Shown piece after piece: positions 46,047 to 54,261 of a stretch of DNA of 64,000 nucleotides. The notes below the pieces were generated by a model. It saw only the letters and a program-made list of their open reading frames with translations. It was not told the DNA's origin and made no database searches. The DNA is taken from assembly GCF_007474545.1 (NCBI RefSeq), contig NZ_VKOG01000005.1, positions 1 to 64,000 of the forward strand. The letters run 5' to 3'. Within the stretch, counting starts at the first letter, position 1; the number at the start of each line of letters is the position of its first letter. The DNA comes from Chryseobacterium binzhouense (GTDB lineage: Bacteria > Bacteroidota > Bacteroidia > Flavobacteriales > Weeksellaceae). The position numbers and the translations under genes were made by a program.

Positions 46047-46506
46047 CTTTAATCCATTCAAATACATATTCCGGATTATATTCAATTTCAAATTTTTCCA
46101 TAAAATCCAAATATTCTTCTTTAAATGTTTTCTTTTTATGATGTTCTTCCTGATTTAAAATATATTTAATAACAGAATCTACACTGCTTTTAGAATAGGA
46201 AAAAGCTCCATATCCTTCCTGCCAATTGAATTTTCCATTTGTCCATCCTTTTTCATTAATGAATTTTGATGAACCTGCTTTAATATCTCTTACTAAATCC
46301 GAAATTGTAACTGTCGGACTAATACTTACAAGAATGTGTACATGATCCGGCATTGCAAAAACAGCTAATAATTTTTGATTTCTGTTGGAAACAATACCTG
46401 TAATCAATTTATGTAATTCTTCTCTGTTTTCTTTTGAAATCAGATTTTGTCTTCCTTTAACAGCGAAAACAATTTGAATATAAATTTGAGTGTATGTATT
46501 TGCCAT
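46042..46506 (-). CDS. REP-associated tyrosine transposase (RAYT, IS200/Y1 type)
   Basis: The 154-residue Y1-type single-strand transposase has the HUH motif in MPDHVHILVS (about residues 53-62) and WQEGYGAFSYSKSSVD with YILNQEEHHKK (about 105-135), where the Tyr of KYILNQ is the likely nucleophile. This is the form that goes with REP hairpins rather than full IS200/IS605 elements. Two REP units in direct orientation lie on its left and two in inverse orientation on its right. It interrupts the fadB-fadA operon in the same direction, and may be domesticated. Confidence 0.9.
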   Translation of the reverse strand: MANTYTQIYIQIVFAVKGRQNLISKENREELHKLITGIVSNRNQKLLAVFAMPDHVHILVSISPTVTISDLVRDIKAGSSKFINEKGWTNGKFNWQEGYGAFSYSKSSVDSVIKYILNQEEHHKKKTFKEEYLDFMEKFEIEYNPEYVFEWIKD

Positions 46507-46511
46507 AAAAC

Positions 46512-46535
46512 TAACAGGTCGCCTCTACGAGGCTC
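46512..46535 (-). repeat. REP unit C (CCTC type, inverted)
   Basis: On the minus strand it reads GAGCCTC-GTA-GAGGC then GACCTGTTA. The stem differs from units B and D by swapped pairs that keep pairing, which supports the hairpin. Confidence 0.7.
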
Positions 46536-46561
46536 AATGTCTTTCTAAAATTATTCTGCTA

Positions 46562-46587
46562 TTATCAGTTCGCTCCTACGGAGCTCC
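46562..46587 (-). repeat. REP unit D (CTCC type, inverted)
   Basis: On the minus strand it reads GGAGCTCC-GTA-GGAGC then GAACTGATAA, nearly the same as unit B. It ends 3 bp from the fadB stop codon. Confidence 0.7.
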
Positions 46588-46590
46588 CTA

Positions 46591-48984
46591 TTAATTTCTC
46601 AGCGGTTTACCATTTTGTAACATATACTGAATTCTTTCCAGTGTTTTTCTTTCACCGCAAAGCTGTAAGAATGTTTCTCTTTCAAGATTCAATAGATATT
46701 GTTCTGTGACAACGGTTGGTTCAGAAAGATTTCCACCCACCATTACGTTGGCTAATTTGTCCGCAATTTTCTTATCGTGTTCAGAAATATAATTTCCGGT
46801 CAACATCTGGTCGGTTCCTACGTAGAACATTCCCAATGCATCTTTACCCAGAACTTTTACTTTTTGTTCGATAGGTTGTGTGTAGCCGTGTTCTGCTAAA
46901 CTTTTGGCAAGCATTTTTGCAGTTTTGATCTGGGTTCTTTTATCTACTAAAACAATATCTTTTCCATGTTCCAAAATTCCCATGTCGTAGGCTTCGTAAG
47001 CGGAAGTTGCTACTTTACCCATGGCGATATTCATGAAAGCCTCACGAAGTCTGTTATTTTTAACGTCATCGCTGTGGAATTCTCTTGATGTTCTTAACGT
47101 TAATTCCTTGGTTCCTCCACCACCTGGAATAACCCCAACTCCAGTTTCTACCAATCCGATGTATGTTTCTGCTGCAGCAACCACTCGGTCTGCATGCATG
47201 GTCATTTCGCAACCACCACCTAATGTCATTCCGTGGGGAGCAACCACTACAGGAATAGAAGAGTAGCGAACTCTCATCATCGATTTCTGGAAGTAGGCAA
47301 TCGCCATATTGAGATCATCCCAATCCTGTTCGATTGCCATCATTAAAATCATTGCCAAATTGGCTCCAACAGAGAAATTCGTGCCCTGATTTCCGACAAC
47401 CAATCCGTCATATTCTTTTTCAGCTAAATCAATCGCTCGGTTTAGTCCATCCAAAACTTCACCTCCCAAAGAATTCATTTTAGAACGAATCTCGAAATTG
47501 ATGATTCCGTCACCTAAATCTTCAATCGCCGCTCCCGAATTACTCCAAAGCGTTTTATTTTTTCTAATATTATCCAGAATAATGAATGAATCCTGTCCCG
47601 GAATTGTATTATATTGTCCTGAATTTTTATCCACATAAATACTTTGACCTTCTTCATTAACTTTATAGAAAGTCTCTACATTGTTTACCCAGTCTGAAAC
47701 TTCGTAACCTGCTTCTTTAGCCAGTTCAATACCTTTTTGAACTCCTACTGCATCCCAAATCTCATACGGACCGTTTTCCCAACCGAAACCAGCTCTCATT
47801 GCATCGTCGATTTTATATACTTCATCAGAAATCTCCGGAATTTTATGTGAAACATAAGCGAATAATGCTCCTAATGATTTTCTGTATAGTTCTCCTGCTT
47901 TATCTTTTCCACCGATTAAAACTTTAAATCTGTCAATCGGCTTATCAATATTTTTCGTTAATTCTAAAGTTGGGAAAGAAGATTTTCCCTGAAGCTCATA
48001 TTCTAAAGTATCCAGATTTAATCCGTGAATTTCAGATTTTCCTTCTGCATTTTTTACTTTTTTATAGAAACCCTGCTGTGTTTTTGAACCTAACCATTTG
48101 TTATCAACCATTTTCTGGATGTAATCGGGCAGGGCGAAGACATCATTGAAATCATTGGCTTCTGCACCGCTTTGACGGACACCATTTGCTACCATTACTA
48201 AGGTATCAAGACCTACAACGTCTGCTGTTCTGAATGTCGCAGATTTTGGACGACCAATAACCGGTCCTGTTAATTTATCTACTTCAGAAACGGTTAAACC
48301 CAACTTCTGAACATTGTGAAGGAGATCCATCATCGAGAAAACTCCAATTCTGTTGGCAATGAACGCAGGAGTATCTTTTGCTAAAACGGTTGTTTTTCCT
48401 AAGAATTTTGCTCCGTAGTTCATGTAGAAATCAATAACTTCAGGAGCGGTATCGTTTGTAGGAATAATTTCTAAAAGAGGAAGATATCTTACCGGATTAA
48501 AAAAGTGTGTTCCTGCAAAATAATGTTTGAAATCATCACTTCTTCCTTCTGTTAATAAATGAATAGGAATTCCGGAAGTGTTGGAAGAAATCAGCGTTCC
48601 CGGTTTTCTGAACTGCTCAATTTTCTCATAAACAGACTTTTTGATGTCCAGTCTTTCAACAACAACTTCAATAATCCAGTCTGTATTTTTTATTTTCGGT
48701 AAATCATCATCAAAGTTTCCAACCTTTATTCTGTCTGCAAATTTTGGAGAATAGAGTAGTGCAGGACTTGCTTTCTTCAGTTTTTCAAAGTTTTCTGAAG
48801 CGATTCTGTTTCTCACCGCTTTGTCATCTTTGGTCAAACCTTTTTTCTGTTCTGTTTCAGAAAGTTCAAAAGGAACGATATCCAACAGCGTAACTTCTAC
48901 GCCAATATTGGCGAAATGCGCTGCAATACCGCTTCCCATAATTCCTGAACCAAGAACCGTAACGTGTTTGATTCGTCTTTTCAT
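46591..48984 (-). CDS. fadB: Bifunctional 3-hydroxyacyl-CoA dehydrogenase/enoyl-CoA hydratase
   Basis: The 797-residue protein carries the two middle steps of beta-oxidation. The NAD-binding dehydrogenase comes first (VTVLGSGIMGSGIAAHFA at about 8-25, SSNTSGIPI, GTHFFNPVRYLPLLEI, KDTPAFIANRIG). A crotonase-type hydratase domain follows at about 480-750 (NQGTNFSVGANLAMI, HGMTLGGGCEMTMHADRVVAA, ETGVGVIPGGGGTKEL). This order is the reverse of E. coli FadB. It lies 66 bp downstream of marR in the same direction, so it is probably under its control. Confidence 0.94.
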   Translation of the reverse strand: MKRRIKHVTVLGSGIMGSGIAAHFANIGVEVTLLDIVPFELSETEQKKGLTKDDKAVRNRIASENFEKLKKASPALLYSPKFADRIKVGNFDDDLPKIKNTDWIIEVVVERLDIKKSVYEKIEQFRKPGTLISSNTSGIPIHLLTEGRSDDFKHYFAGTHFFNPVRYLPLLEIIPTNDTAPEVIDFYMNYGAKFLGKTTVLAKDTPAFIANRIGVFSMMDLLHNVQKLGLTVSEVDKLTGPVIGRPKSATFRTADVVGLDTLVMVANGVRQSGAEANDFNDVFALPDYIQKMVDNKWLGSKTQQGFYKKVKNAEGKSEIHGLNLDTLEYELQGKSSFPTLELTKNIDKPIDRFKVLIGGKDKAGELYRKSLGALFAYVSHKIPEISDEVYKIDDAMRAGFGWENGPYEIWDAVGVQKGIELAKEAGYEVSDWVNNVETFYKVNEEGQSIYVDKNSGQYNTIPGQDSFIILDNIRKNKTLWSNSGAAIEDLGDGIINFEIRSKMNSLGGEVLDGLNRAIDLAEKEYDGLVVGNQGTNFSVGANLAMILMMAIEQDWDDLNMAIAYFQKSMMRVRYSSIPVVVAPHGMTLGGGCEMTMHADRVVAAAETYIGLVETGVGVIPGGGGTKELTLRTSREFHSDDVKNNRLREAFMNIAMGKVATSAYEAYDMGILEHGKDIVLVDKRTQIKTAKMLAKSLAEHGYTQPIEQKVKVLGKDALGMFYVGTDQMLTGNYISEHDKKIADKLANVMVGGNLSEPTVVTEQYLLNLERETFLQLCGERKTLERIQYMLQNGKPLRN

Positions 48985-49050
48985 ATGTAGATATTTTTTG
49001 TTTTTAATGGTAATATATTAATGCCCGGATTCCTCAAATAATATGGATGT

Positions 49051-49500
49051 TTATTTTTTATTATTAAGGTCATGAGAAATTTTCATAATTTCTGTCATTA
49101 CTTCCTTGAATATTTCCAGTTTTTCCGGTGAAATTTTCTCCATCACTTTTTTATTGAAATTCACGACTACTTCTTTTGAAAGGTTTCTGGAGTTAAGTCC
49201 TTTCTCTGTAAGTTTTATAATAACTTCACGCTTATCTGCTGTAGTTTTTTCTTTGTAGATATAACCGTTATCTTCCAAAAGTTTGATAATTCTGGTAAGC
49301 GAAGTCGGCTCAATTGCCATTTTTGGACCCAGATTGGTGCTTCTTGTACCTTCTTTAGGATCAATTTTCAATAATGTGAGTGCTTGTACTGCGGTAGAAT
49401 CATATTCCTGCGCCAAATCTGAGTACATTTTCTGTACCGAAATCCACGTTTGTTTCAGAATAAGATCAATATTTTCTATTTTTTCTTTATTTGGTTCCAT
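49051..49500 (-). CDS. MarR-family regulator of the fad cluster
   Basis: The 149-residue winged-helix protein has the MarR core: MAIEPTSLTRIIKLLEDNGYIYKEKTTADKREVIIKLTEKG, with the DxR wing motif (ADKREV) at about 101-106. It likely represses its own operon and the beta-oxidation genes, and releases DNA when an acyl-CoA or fatty acid binds (inferred from neighbours). Two perfect palindromes with a TGCATGCA core lie 33 and 118 bp upstream and are probable operators. Confidence 0.9.
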   Translation of the reverse strand: MEPNKEKIENIDLILKQTWISVQKMYSDLAQEYDSTAVQALTLLKIDPKEGTRSTNLGPKMAIEPTSLTRIIKLLEDNGYIYKEKTTADKREVIIKLTEKGLNSRNLSKEVVVNFNKKVMEKISPEKLEIFKEVMTEIMKISHDLNNKK

Positions 49501-49522
49501 ACTTTTTGTGTCATGGTTTACC

Positions 49523-49530
49523 CAAATTTA
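49523..49530 (-). promoter_or_regulatory. marR operon promoter -7 element
   Basis: The minus strand reads TAAATTTG, a full match to TAnnTTTG, 23 nt before the marR ATG. The operator palindrome starts 3 bp upstream and would cover the -33 region. Confidence 0.55.
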
Positions 49531-49532
49531 GC

Positions 49533-49556
49533 AAATATTATGCATGCATAATATTT
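49533..49556. promoter_or_regulatory. MarR operator 1: perfect 24-bp palindrome
   Basis: AAATATTATGCA is followed at once by its exact inverted copy TGCATAATATTT. It overlaps the expected -33 box of the marR-fad promoter, so binding would block transcription. Confidence 0.75.
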
Positions 49557-49617
49557 ATTTTCGTTAAAATTTGTTAACTTATTGAAAATTAATAGATTAA
49601 TTTATATGAAAAGCATA

Positions 49618-49637
49618 ATACTATGCATGCATAGTAT
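49618..49637. promoter_or_regulatory. MarR operator 2: perfect 20-bp palindrome
   Basis: ATACTATGCA followed by its inverted copy TGCATAGTAT. It shares TATGCATGCATA with operator 1, and the two centres are 83 bp apart (about 8 helical turns). Confidence 0.7.
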
Positions 49638-49663
49638 ATGAAAGTAATAAAGGATTTACTGTA

Positions 49664-50587
49664 TTAATGAATGGTTCTTAAAAAATTAATGATTTCTTCA
49701 AAAGATTCACATTCACGCTTTCCGCTTTCATGTGTTATAATCCATTTTTGATCATTCCATTCGAAAAATAAATTCGAAAGATTTTTTTCAAAGTTTTTCT
49801 GAAGCAAAGAGAACAGCATTTCTTTATAAACATCTGGTGCAACGATGTGCGGAGCAACAAATTGCTCGTTTATTGTAAAAAGTGAGGCATTGGTAAGTTC
49901 TTCATGTTGAAGCAGAACATCTTCAACAATTCCTGAATAGAGATTTTGATCTTTCAAGTACCATATTTTATCGGCAAATTCTTTTGCCAATCGCCAGTCA
50001 TGAGACGAAAAAAGAATAAGTTTATTTTGCTTTTTTGCAAGTTTTCTGAGTGTTTGAAGGATGATAACTTTATTTTTTTCATCCAGATGTGTTGTGGGTT
50101 CATCCAGAATGATAATTGGGGAATTCTGCGTAATTGCTCTTCCTATAAAAGCTTTCTGAAGATTTCCGTCTGAAAGATTTTTAAGCAGTATATTTTTATA
50201 TTGAACGATGCCCAATTCTTCAATAATGTGGGAAACTTCTTCTCTGTCTTCTTGATTCAATTCAAAATAAAAAGGATAATAAATGTATTTTCCTAACGAA
50301 ATAAGATCCTCTACAGTGTAATTCTGAGGAATAACCGACTTGGAAAAAACAACGGCAATCTGCTCGGCAATTTCTTTTACCGAAAGACTTTTGATATTTC
50401 TTCCGCTAATAAAAATTTCACCGTTCAAAAGCGGAATCTGATGTAGAATAGATTTGATTAAAGTAGTTTTCCCGACACCGTTATTTCCAATCAAAAGACA
50501 GACTTCCCCCAGATTCAAACTGGCATTCGCTTCTGAGATTAATTTTTTATTGTAGCCAATATCTGCTTGTTTGATTTGAAGATGCAT
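49664..50587 (-). CDS. ABC transporter ATP-binding protein (FecE/BtuD-like), stand-alone
   Basis: The 307-residue ATPase has Walker A IGNNGVGKTT (about 34-43), a Q-loop, the signature NLSDGNLQKAFIGRA (a variant of LSGGQ), Walker B PIIILDEPTTHLDEK and a switch His in FSSHDWRLAKE. The first 220 residues resemble ATPases for iron-siderophore, heme or cobalamin import. The last 85 residues are an extra domain. No permease or binding protein lies nearby, so the transport partners are elsewhere or it has another role. It ends 42 bp from the radical SAM gene, in the same direction. Confidence 0.85.
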   Translation of the reverse strand: MHLQIKQADIGYNKKLISEANASLNLGEVCLLIGNNGVGKTTLIKSILHQIPLLNGEIFISGRNIKSLSVKEIAEQIAVVFSKSVIPQNYTVEDLISLGKYIYYPFYFELNQEDREEVSHIIEELGIVQYKNILLKNLSDGNLQKAFIGRAITQNSPIIILDEPTTHLDEKNKVIILQTLRKLAKKQNKLILFSSHDWRLAKEFADKIWYLKDQNLYSGIVEDVLLQHEELTNASLFTINEQFVAPHIVAPDVYKEMLFSLLQKNFEKNLSNLFFEWNDQKWIITHESGKRECESFEEIINFLRTIH

Positions 50588-50629
50588 GAGATTGTTAAAA
50601 AATAACTTATTGATTTAAATATACAAAAA

Positions 50630-52825
50630 TTATAAGCTCAGAATAATTCCGTTTTCCTTTAACTGCTGAATCGGTTTTGAGAACCAGAATAGCTCAAAGT
50701 TTTCAAACTCCTCTTCAAATCCTTCCTTCATTTGCTTCAAAGTCATTTTATGGCTGTTTTCTAAAGAATTGGTTTCTATAATTCTGATTAGCCAGCTTGC
50801 CATTTTCTGTTCAATATCTATGGTGACAATATTGTTTTTTAAATGAAAAGTAACTTTAGAATAAGACCAGGAGTTTTGCTTTTTTGTTTTAATATAATTT
50901 TCAACAACCATATTTTTAGCTAAAAATATAATTTTTGAATCAGGCTTAAAAACAAAGGAGTCTTCTTCTAAAAGACAATCGTGGATATAATCCGGATGAA
51001 CTGTAGATCTAGGTATTTTGAAATCAAACCATTCCTGTAATGGAATTTCAAAATTGATTCCGTGCATATAGTTAAAAAGCGATTTTTTTAAACCAAAACT
51101 GAATTTACTGTGATCAATCCCTGTTTTATCTTTAAAATCAATATCATTATTGGCAAATTTAATCTCCTGCCGTATCGGAATTACTCCAAATTCTTCCGGA
51201 TTCTTTCCTACAGGTGAATGTGCGGTCATTGCAAACTGATGCCAAAAACCACTTTGCAAAATTCCCATTTCAAAAAGCTGACGAACCATTTCTAATGAAT
51301 CTACAGTTTCCTGCACGGTCTGAGTAGGATAACCGTACATGAGATAAGCATGAACCATGATTCCGGCTTCTGTAAAATTTCTTGTAACTTTTGTGACCTG
51401 ATTTACAGAAACTCCTTTGTCAATTAACTTTAAAAGTCTGTCACTTGCCACCTCCAGTCCACCGGAAACAGCAACGCATCCTGACATTTTAAGCAAAAAG
51501 CATAAATCCTGTGTAAAACTCTTTTCAAACCGAATATTTGTCCACCAAGTTACTACAAGTTTTCTGCGTAAGATTTCCAGTGCAACTTCCCGCATCAAAG
51601 CAGGAGGCGCAGCTTCATCTACAAAATGAAAGCCTGTTTCTCCGGTCTGAAGAATTAGTTCTTCCATTCTGTCGACCAGAATTTTAGCAGAAATAGGCTC
51701 GTAAATCTTAATATAATCTAATGATATATCGCAAAATGTACACTTCCCCCAATAGCAACCGTGTGCCATCGTCAATTTATTCCATCTTCCGTCGCTCCAT
51801 AAACTGTGCATCGGATTGGCAATTTCGATCACAGAAATATACTGATCTAACTGTAAATCTGTATAATCAGGAGTTCCAATTTCGGATTGTCTGTAATCTT
51901 GTCTTTCAGCATTATTTTTGTAAACAACTTTTTGATTTTCAAAGAGGAATGTTCGTTTGAACTGAGACTCCTGAATTTTTTCCGGATTACAAATGTTTTC
52001 ATAAAGCAACTCAATTGGCAGTTCTCCATCATCTAAAGTAATGAAATCAAAAAACTCAAAAACTCTTTCATCTTTCAGATCTCTGAGTTCTGTGTTTGGA
52101 AAACCGCCTCCCATTGCTGTTTTAATATGAGGATAGTTTTCTTTGATAAATTTTGCAGAACGAAAAGCAGAATATAAATTCCCGGGGAAAGGAACTGAAA
52201 AACAAATGAGCTTTGGCTTAACAGATTCAATCTTTTGCTGGAGAATTTCCAAAGTAAAAGTATCTGTGAAAGTAAAATCCTGATGTAATTTAGAATACAA
52301 TTCATCAAACGAATTAGCTGATTTTCCCAATCTTTCTGCATATCTGCTGAAACCAAAATCGGCATCTGTATTTTCTACAATATAATCAGAAATATCTTCC
52401 AGATAAAGTGTTGCCAAATGCTTTGCTTTATCCTGTAAACCCATATTCCCAAAAGCAAATTCCATATCATCAAGCTGATTGAAACGGGAAGCTTCGGGAA
52501 GGAAATTCATAGAACAGATCTGTCTTGCTAAAGTAGGATTTTTTCCCTGCAGAAAAAGAATAACCTGATCAATGGTTTTAATATATTCTTCTCTTAAAGT
52601 AAAAATTCTTTGTGAGTTTTCGGATATATTATTCTGTTCCTGACTTTTCGCAAAAATTTTCTGAAATCCGTCTTTTGAAAATAGTTTTAATATTACTTCA
52701 ATTCCCAAATCAACCTGATAGCTTGAAATACCTTTAGTATTCAAAAAACCTTTGATATAAGCAGTTGCAGGATAGGGTGTATTGAGTTGCGTAAAGGGCG
52801 GCGTAATAAGAAGAATATCTTTCAA
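50630..52825 (-). CDS. B12-binding-domain radical SAM protein
   Basis: The 731-residue protein has an N-terminal cobalamin-binding-like Rossmann region (ILLITPPFTQLNTPYPATAYIKGFL, KFIKENYPHIKTAMGGGFPNTE; no DxHxxG seen). The radical SAM core has the cluster cysteines in GCYWGKCTFCD, C357, C362 and C365. The spacing is CX4CX2C rather than the usual CX3CX2C. Later SAM-domain motifs (VSGGLEVASDRLLKLIDKG, YLMYGYPTQTVQE) are normal. A helical C-terminal part of about 150 residues follows. Substrate unknown. Confidence 0.85.
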   Translation of the reverse strand: MKDILLITPPFTQLNTPYPATAYIKGFLNTKGISSYQVDLGIEVILKLFSKDGFQKIFAKSQEQNNISENSQRIFTLREEYIKTIDQVILFLQGKNPTLARQICSMNFLPEASRFNQLDDMEFAFGNMGLQDKAKHLATLYLEDISDYIVENTDADFGFSRYAERLGKSANSFDELYSKLHQDFTFTDTFTLEILQQKIESVKPKLICFSVPFPGNLYSAFRSAKFIKENYPHIKTAMGGGFPNTELRDLKDERVFEFFDFITLDDGELPIELLYENICNPEKIQESQFKRTFLFENQKVVYKNNAERQDYRQSEIGTPDYTDLQLDQYISVIEIANPMHSLWSDGRWNKLTMAHGCYWGKCTFCDISLDYIKIYEPISAKILVDRMEELILQTGETGFHFVDEAAPPALMREVALEILRRKLVVTWWTNIRFEKSFTQDLCFLLKMSGCVAVSGGLEVASDRLLKLIDKGVSVNQVTKVTRNFTEAGIMVHAYLMYGYPTQTVQETVDSLEMVRQLFEMGILQSGFWHQFAMTAHSPVGKNPEEFGVIPIRQEIKFANNDIDFKDKTGIDHSKFSFGLKKSLFNYMHGINFEIPLQEWFDFKIPRSTVHPDYIHDCLLEEDSFVFKPDSKIIFLAKNMVVENYIKTKKQNSWSYSKVTFHLKNNIVTIDIEQKMASWLIRIIETNSLENSHKMTLKQMKEGFEEEFENFELFWFSKPIQQLKENGIILSL

Positions 52826-52870
52826 AAGAAAAGCTTTATTGATGTTTTTTTAAATTCGTACAATTAATGA

Positions 52871-52902
52871 TGGAAAAAAACCTCAGAAATTTCTGAGGTT
52901 TT
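52871..52902 (-). terminator. Terminator of the oxoamine synthase gene
   Basis: On the minus strand AAACCTCAGA-AATT-TCTGAGGTTT (10 bp) is followed by TTTTTCC. It lies 10 bp after the stop. Confidence 0.8.
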
Positions 52903-52912
52903 GTATTCTAAC

Positions 52913-54187
52913 TTAAATTTCTTTGAAATTTAAACCCTGCTCAGCAAGCAGTTTCTGCTCCTGATCTTTATAGAATCCGCTTGTAAGCTTATCATGTATT
53001 GCTTCAAACGCAGCCAGTGTTTCATCAATTTCTGCATCGGTATGAGAAGCTGTAGGAATTAATCTTAATAAGATCATTCCTTTTGGAATAACCGGATAAA
53101 CGACTACCGAAGTGAAGATTCTGAAGTTTTCTCTTAAATCTTTTACCAACAGAGTTGCTTCTACAGGAGTTCCCTGCATCATAACAGGTGTTACACATGT
53201 ATTGGTATCACCAATATTGAATCCTCTATCTAAAAGACCTTTTTGAAGTTTATGAGTGTTTTCCCAAAGTTTAGCTTTAATTTCCGGCTTTGTTCTTAAT
53301 AATTCAAGTCTCTTTAAACCACCGATTACCATTGGCATCGTTAAAGATTTTGCAAAAATCTGAGATCTAAGGTTGAATTTTAAGTATCTGATGATTTCTT
53401 TGTCTCCGGCAATAAAAGCTCCGAAACCAGCCATAGATTTTGCAAAAGTTGAAAAATAAACATCAATTTTATCCTGACATCCTTGTTCTTCTCCGGCTCC
53501 GGCTCCTGTTTCACCAAGAGTACCAAATCCATGGGCATCGTCTACCAAAAGTCTGAACTGATATTTAGATTTCAGATCACAGATTTCTTTTAGTTTACCT
53601 TGCTGTCCTCTCATTCCGAAAACGCCTTCAGTAATTACCAAAATTCCGCCGCCTGTTTCTTCAGCCACTTTTGTTGCTCTCTGAAGGTTTTTTTCAAGGC
53701 TTTCAATATCATTGTGTCTGTAAGTAAATCTTTTACCGGAATGAAGTCTTACCCCGTCAACAATACAAGCATGAGAATCTACGTCGTAAACTATTACATC
53801 ATTTCTTCCAACCAAAGCATCAATAGTAGAAACCATTCCCTGATAACCGAAGTTTAACAAATATGCTGATTCTTTCTGAACAAATTCTGCTAATTCTCTC
53901 TCAAGCTGCAAATGCTGATGCGTTTCTCCCGACATTGCTCTTGCTCCCATCGGATAGTACATTCCGAATTCTGCTGCAGCTTTTGCATCTGCTTCCAAAA
54001 CTTCAGGGTGATTACACATTCCTAAATAGTCGTTGGCGCTCCAAAAAATGACTTCTCTTCCCTGAAACTGCATTCTCGGACCAATAGGTCCTTCAAGTTT
54101 AGGAAAAATAAAATATCCTTCACCATAATCTGCAAACTGCCCCAACGGACCAGGGTTCTGCTTTATTCTTTCAAAAATATCTAACAT
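52913..54187 (-). CDS. sulB: Alpha-oxoamine synthase family PLP enzyme, candidate cysteate acyltransferase
   Basis: The 424-residue protein joins an amino acid to an acyl thioester and belongs with AONS, KBL, ALAS and serine palmitoyltransferase. It shows FWSANDYLGMCNHPEV, GTHQHLQLE-like GETHQHLQLERELAEF, VDDAHGFGTLGETGAGAGE and the PLP lysine K250 in STFAKSMAGF. It is about 30 residues longer than Kbl or BioF, and carries extended ends as in sphingolipid-type enzymes. A cysteine-synthase-like gene lies directly upstream. In Chryseobacterium and Flavobacterium such a pair makes cysteate and capnine-type sulfonolipids, and I infer this role. Serine palmitoyltransferase is the main alternative. 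Confidence 0.75.
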   Translation of the reverse strand: MLDIFERIKQNPGPLGQFADYGEGYFIFPKLEGPIGPRMQFQGREVIFWSANDYLGMCNHPEVLEADAKAAAEFGMYYPMGARAMSGETHQHLQLERELAEFVQKESAYLLNFGYQGMVSTIDALVGRNDVIVYDVDSHACIVDGVRLHSGKRFTYRHNDIESLEKNLQRATKVAEETGGGILVITEGVFGMRGQQGKLKEICDLKSKYQFRLLVDDAHGFGTLGETGAGAGEEQGCQDKIDVYFSTFAKSMAGFGAFIAGDKEIIRYLKFNLRSQIFAKSLTMPMVIGGLKRLELLRTKPEIKAKLWENTHKLQKGLLDRGFNIGDTNTCVTPVMMQGTPVEATLLVKDLRENFRIFTSVVVYPVIPKGMILLRLIPTASHTDAEIDETLAAFEAIHDKLTSGFYKDQEQKLLAEQGLNFKEI

Positions 54188-54204
54188 TATGTTGTAGTTT
54201 TTAA

Positions 54205-54239
54205 GTAAAAAAGCCTTTTGTGAATTACAAAAAAGGCTT
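54205..54239 (-). terminator. Hairpin/T-run between the sulfonolipid genes
   Basis: On the minus strand AAGCCTTTTTTGT and ACAAAAGGCTT form a stem (two bulged T), followed by TTTTTAC. It lies between the stop at 54262 and the next start at 54187. It may limit how much of the second gene is made. Confidence 0.65.
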
Positions 54240-54261
54240 ACTTTTTATCAGTTTAAAATTT

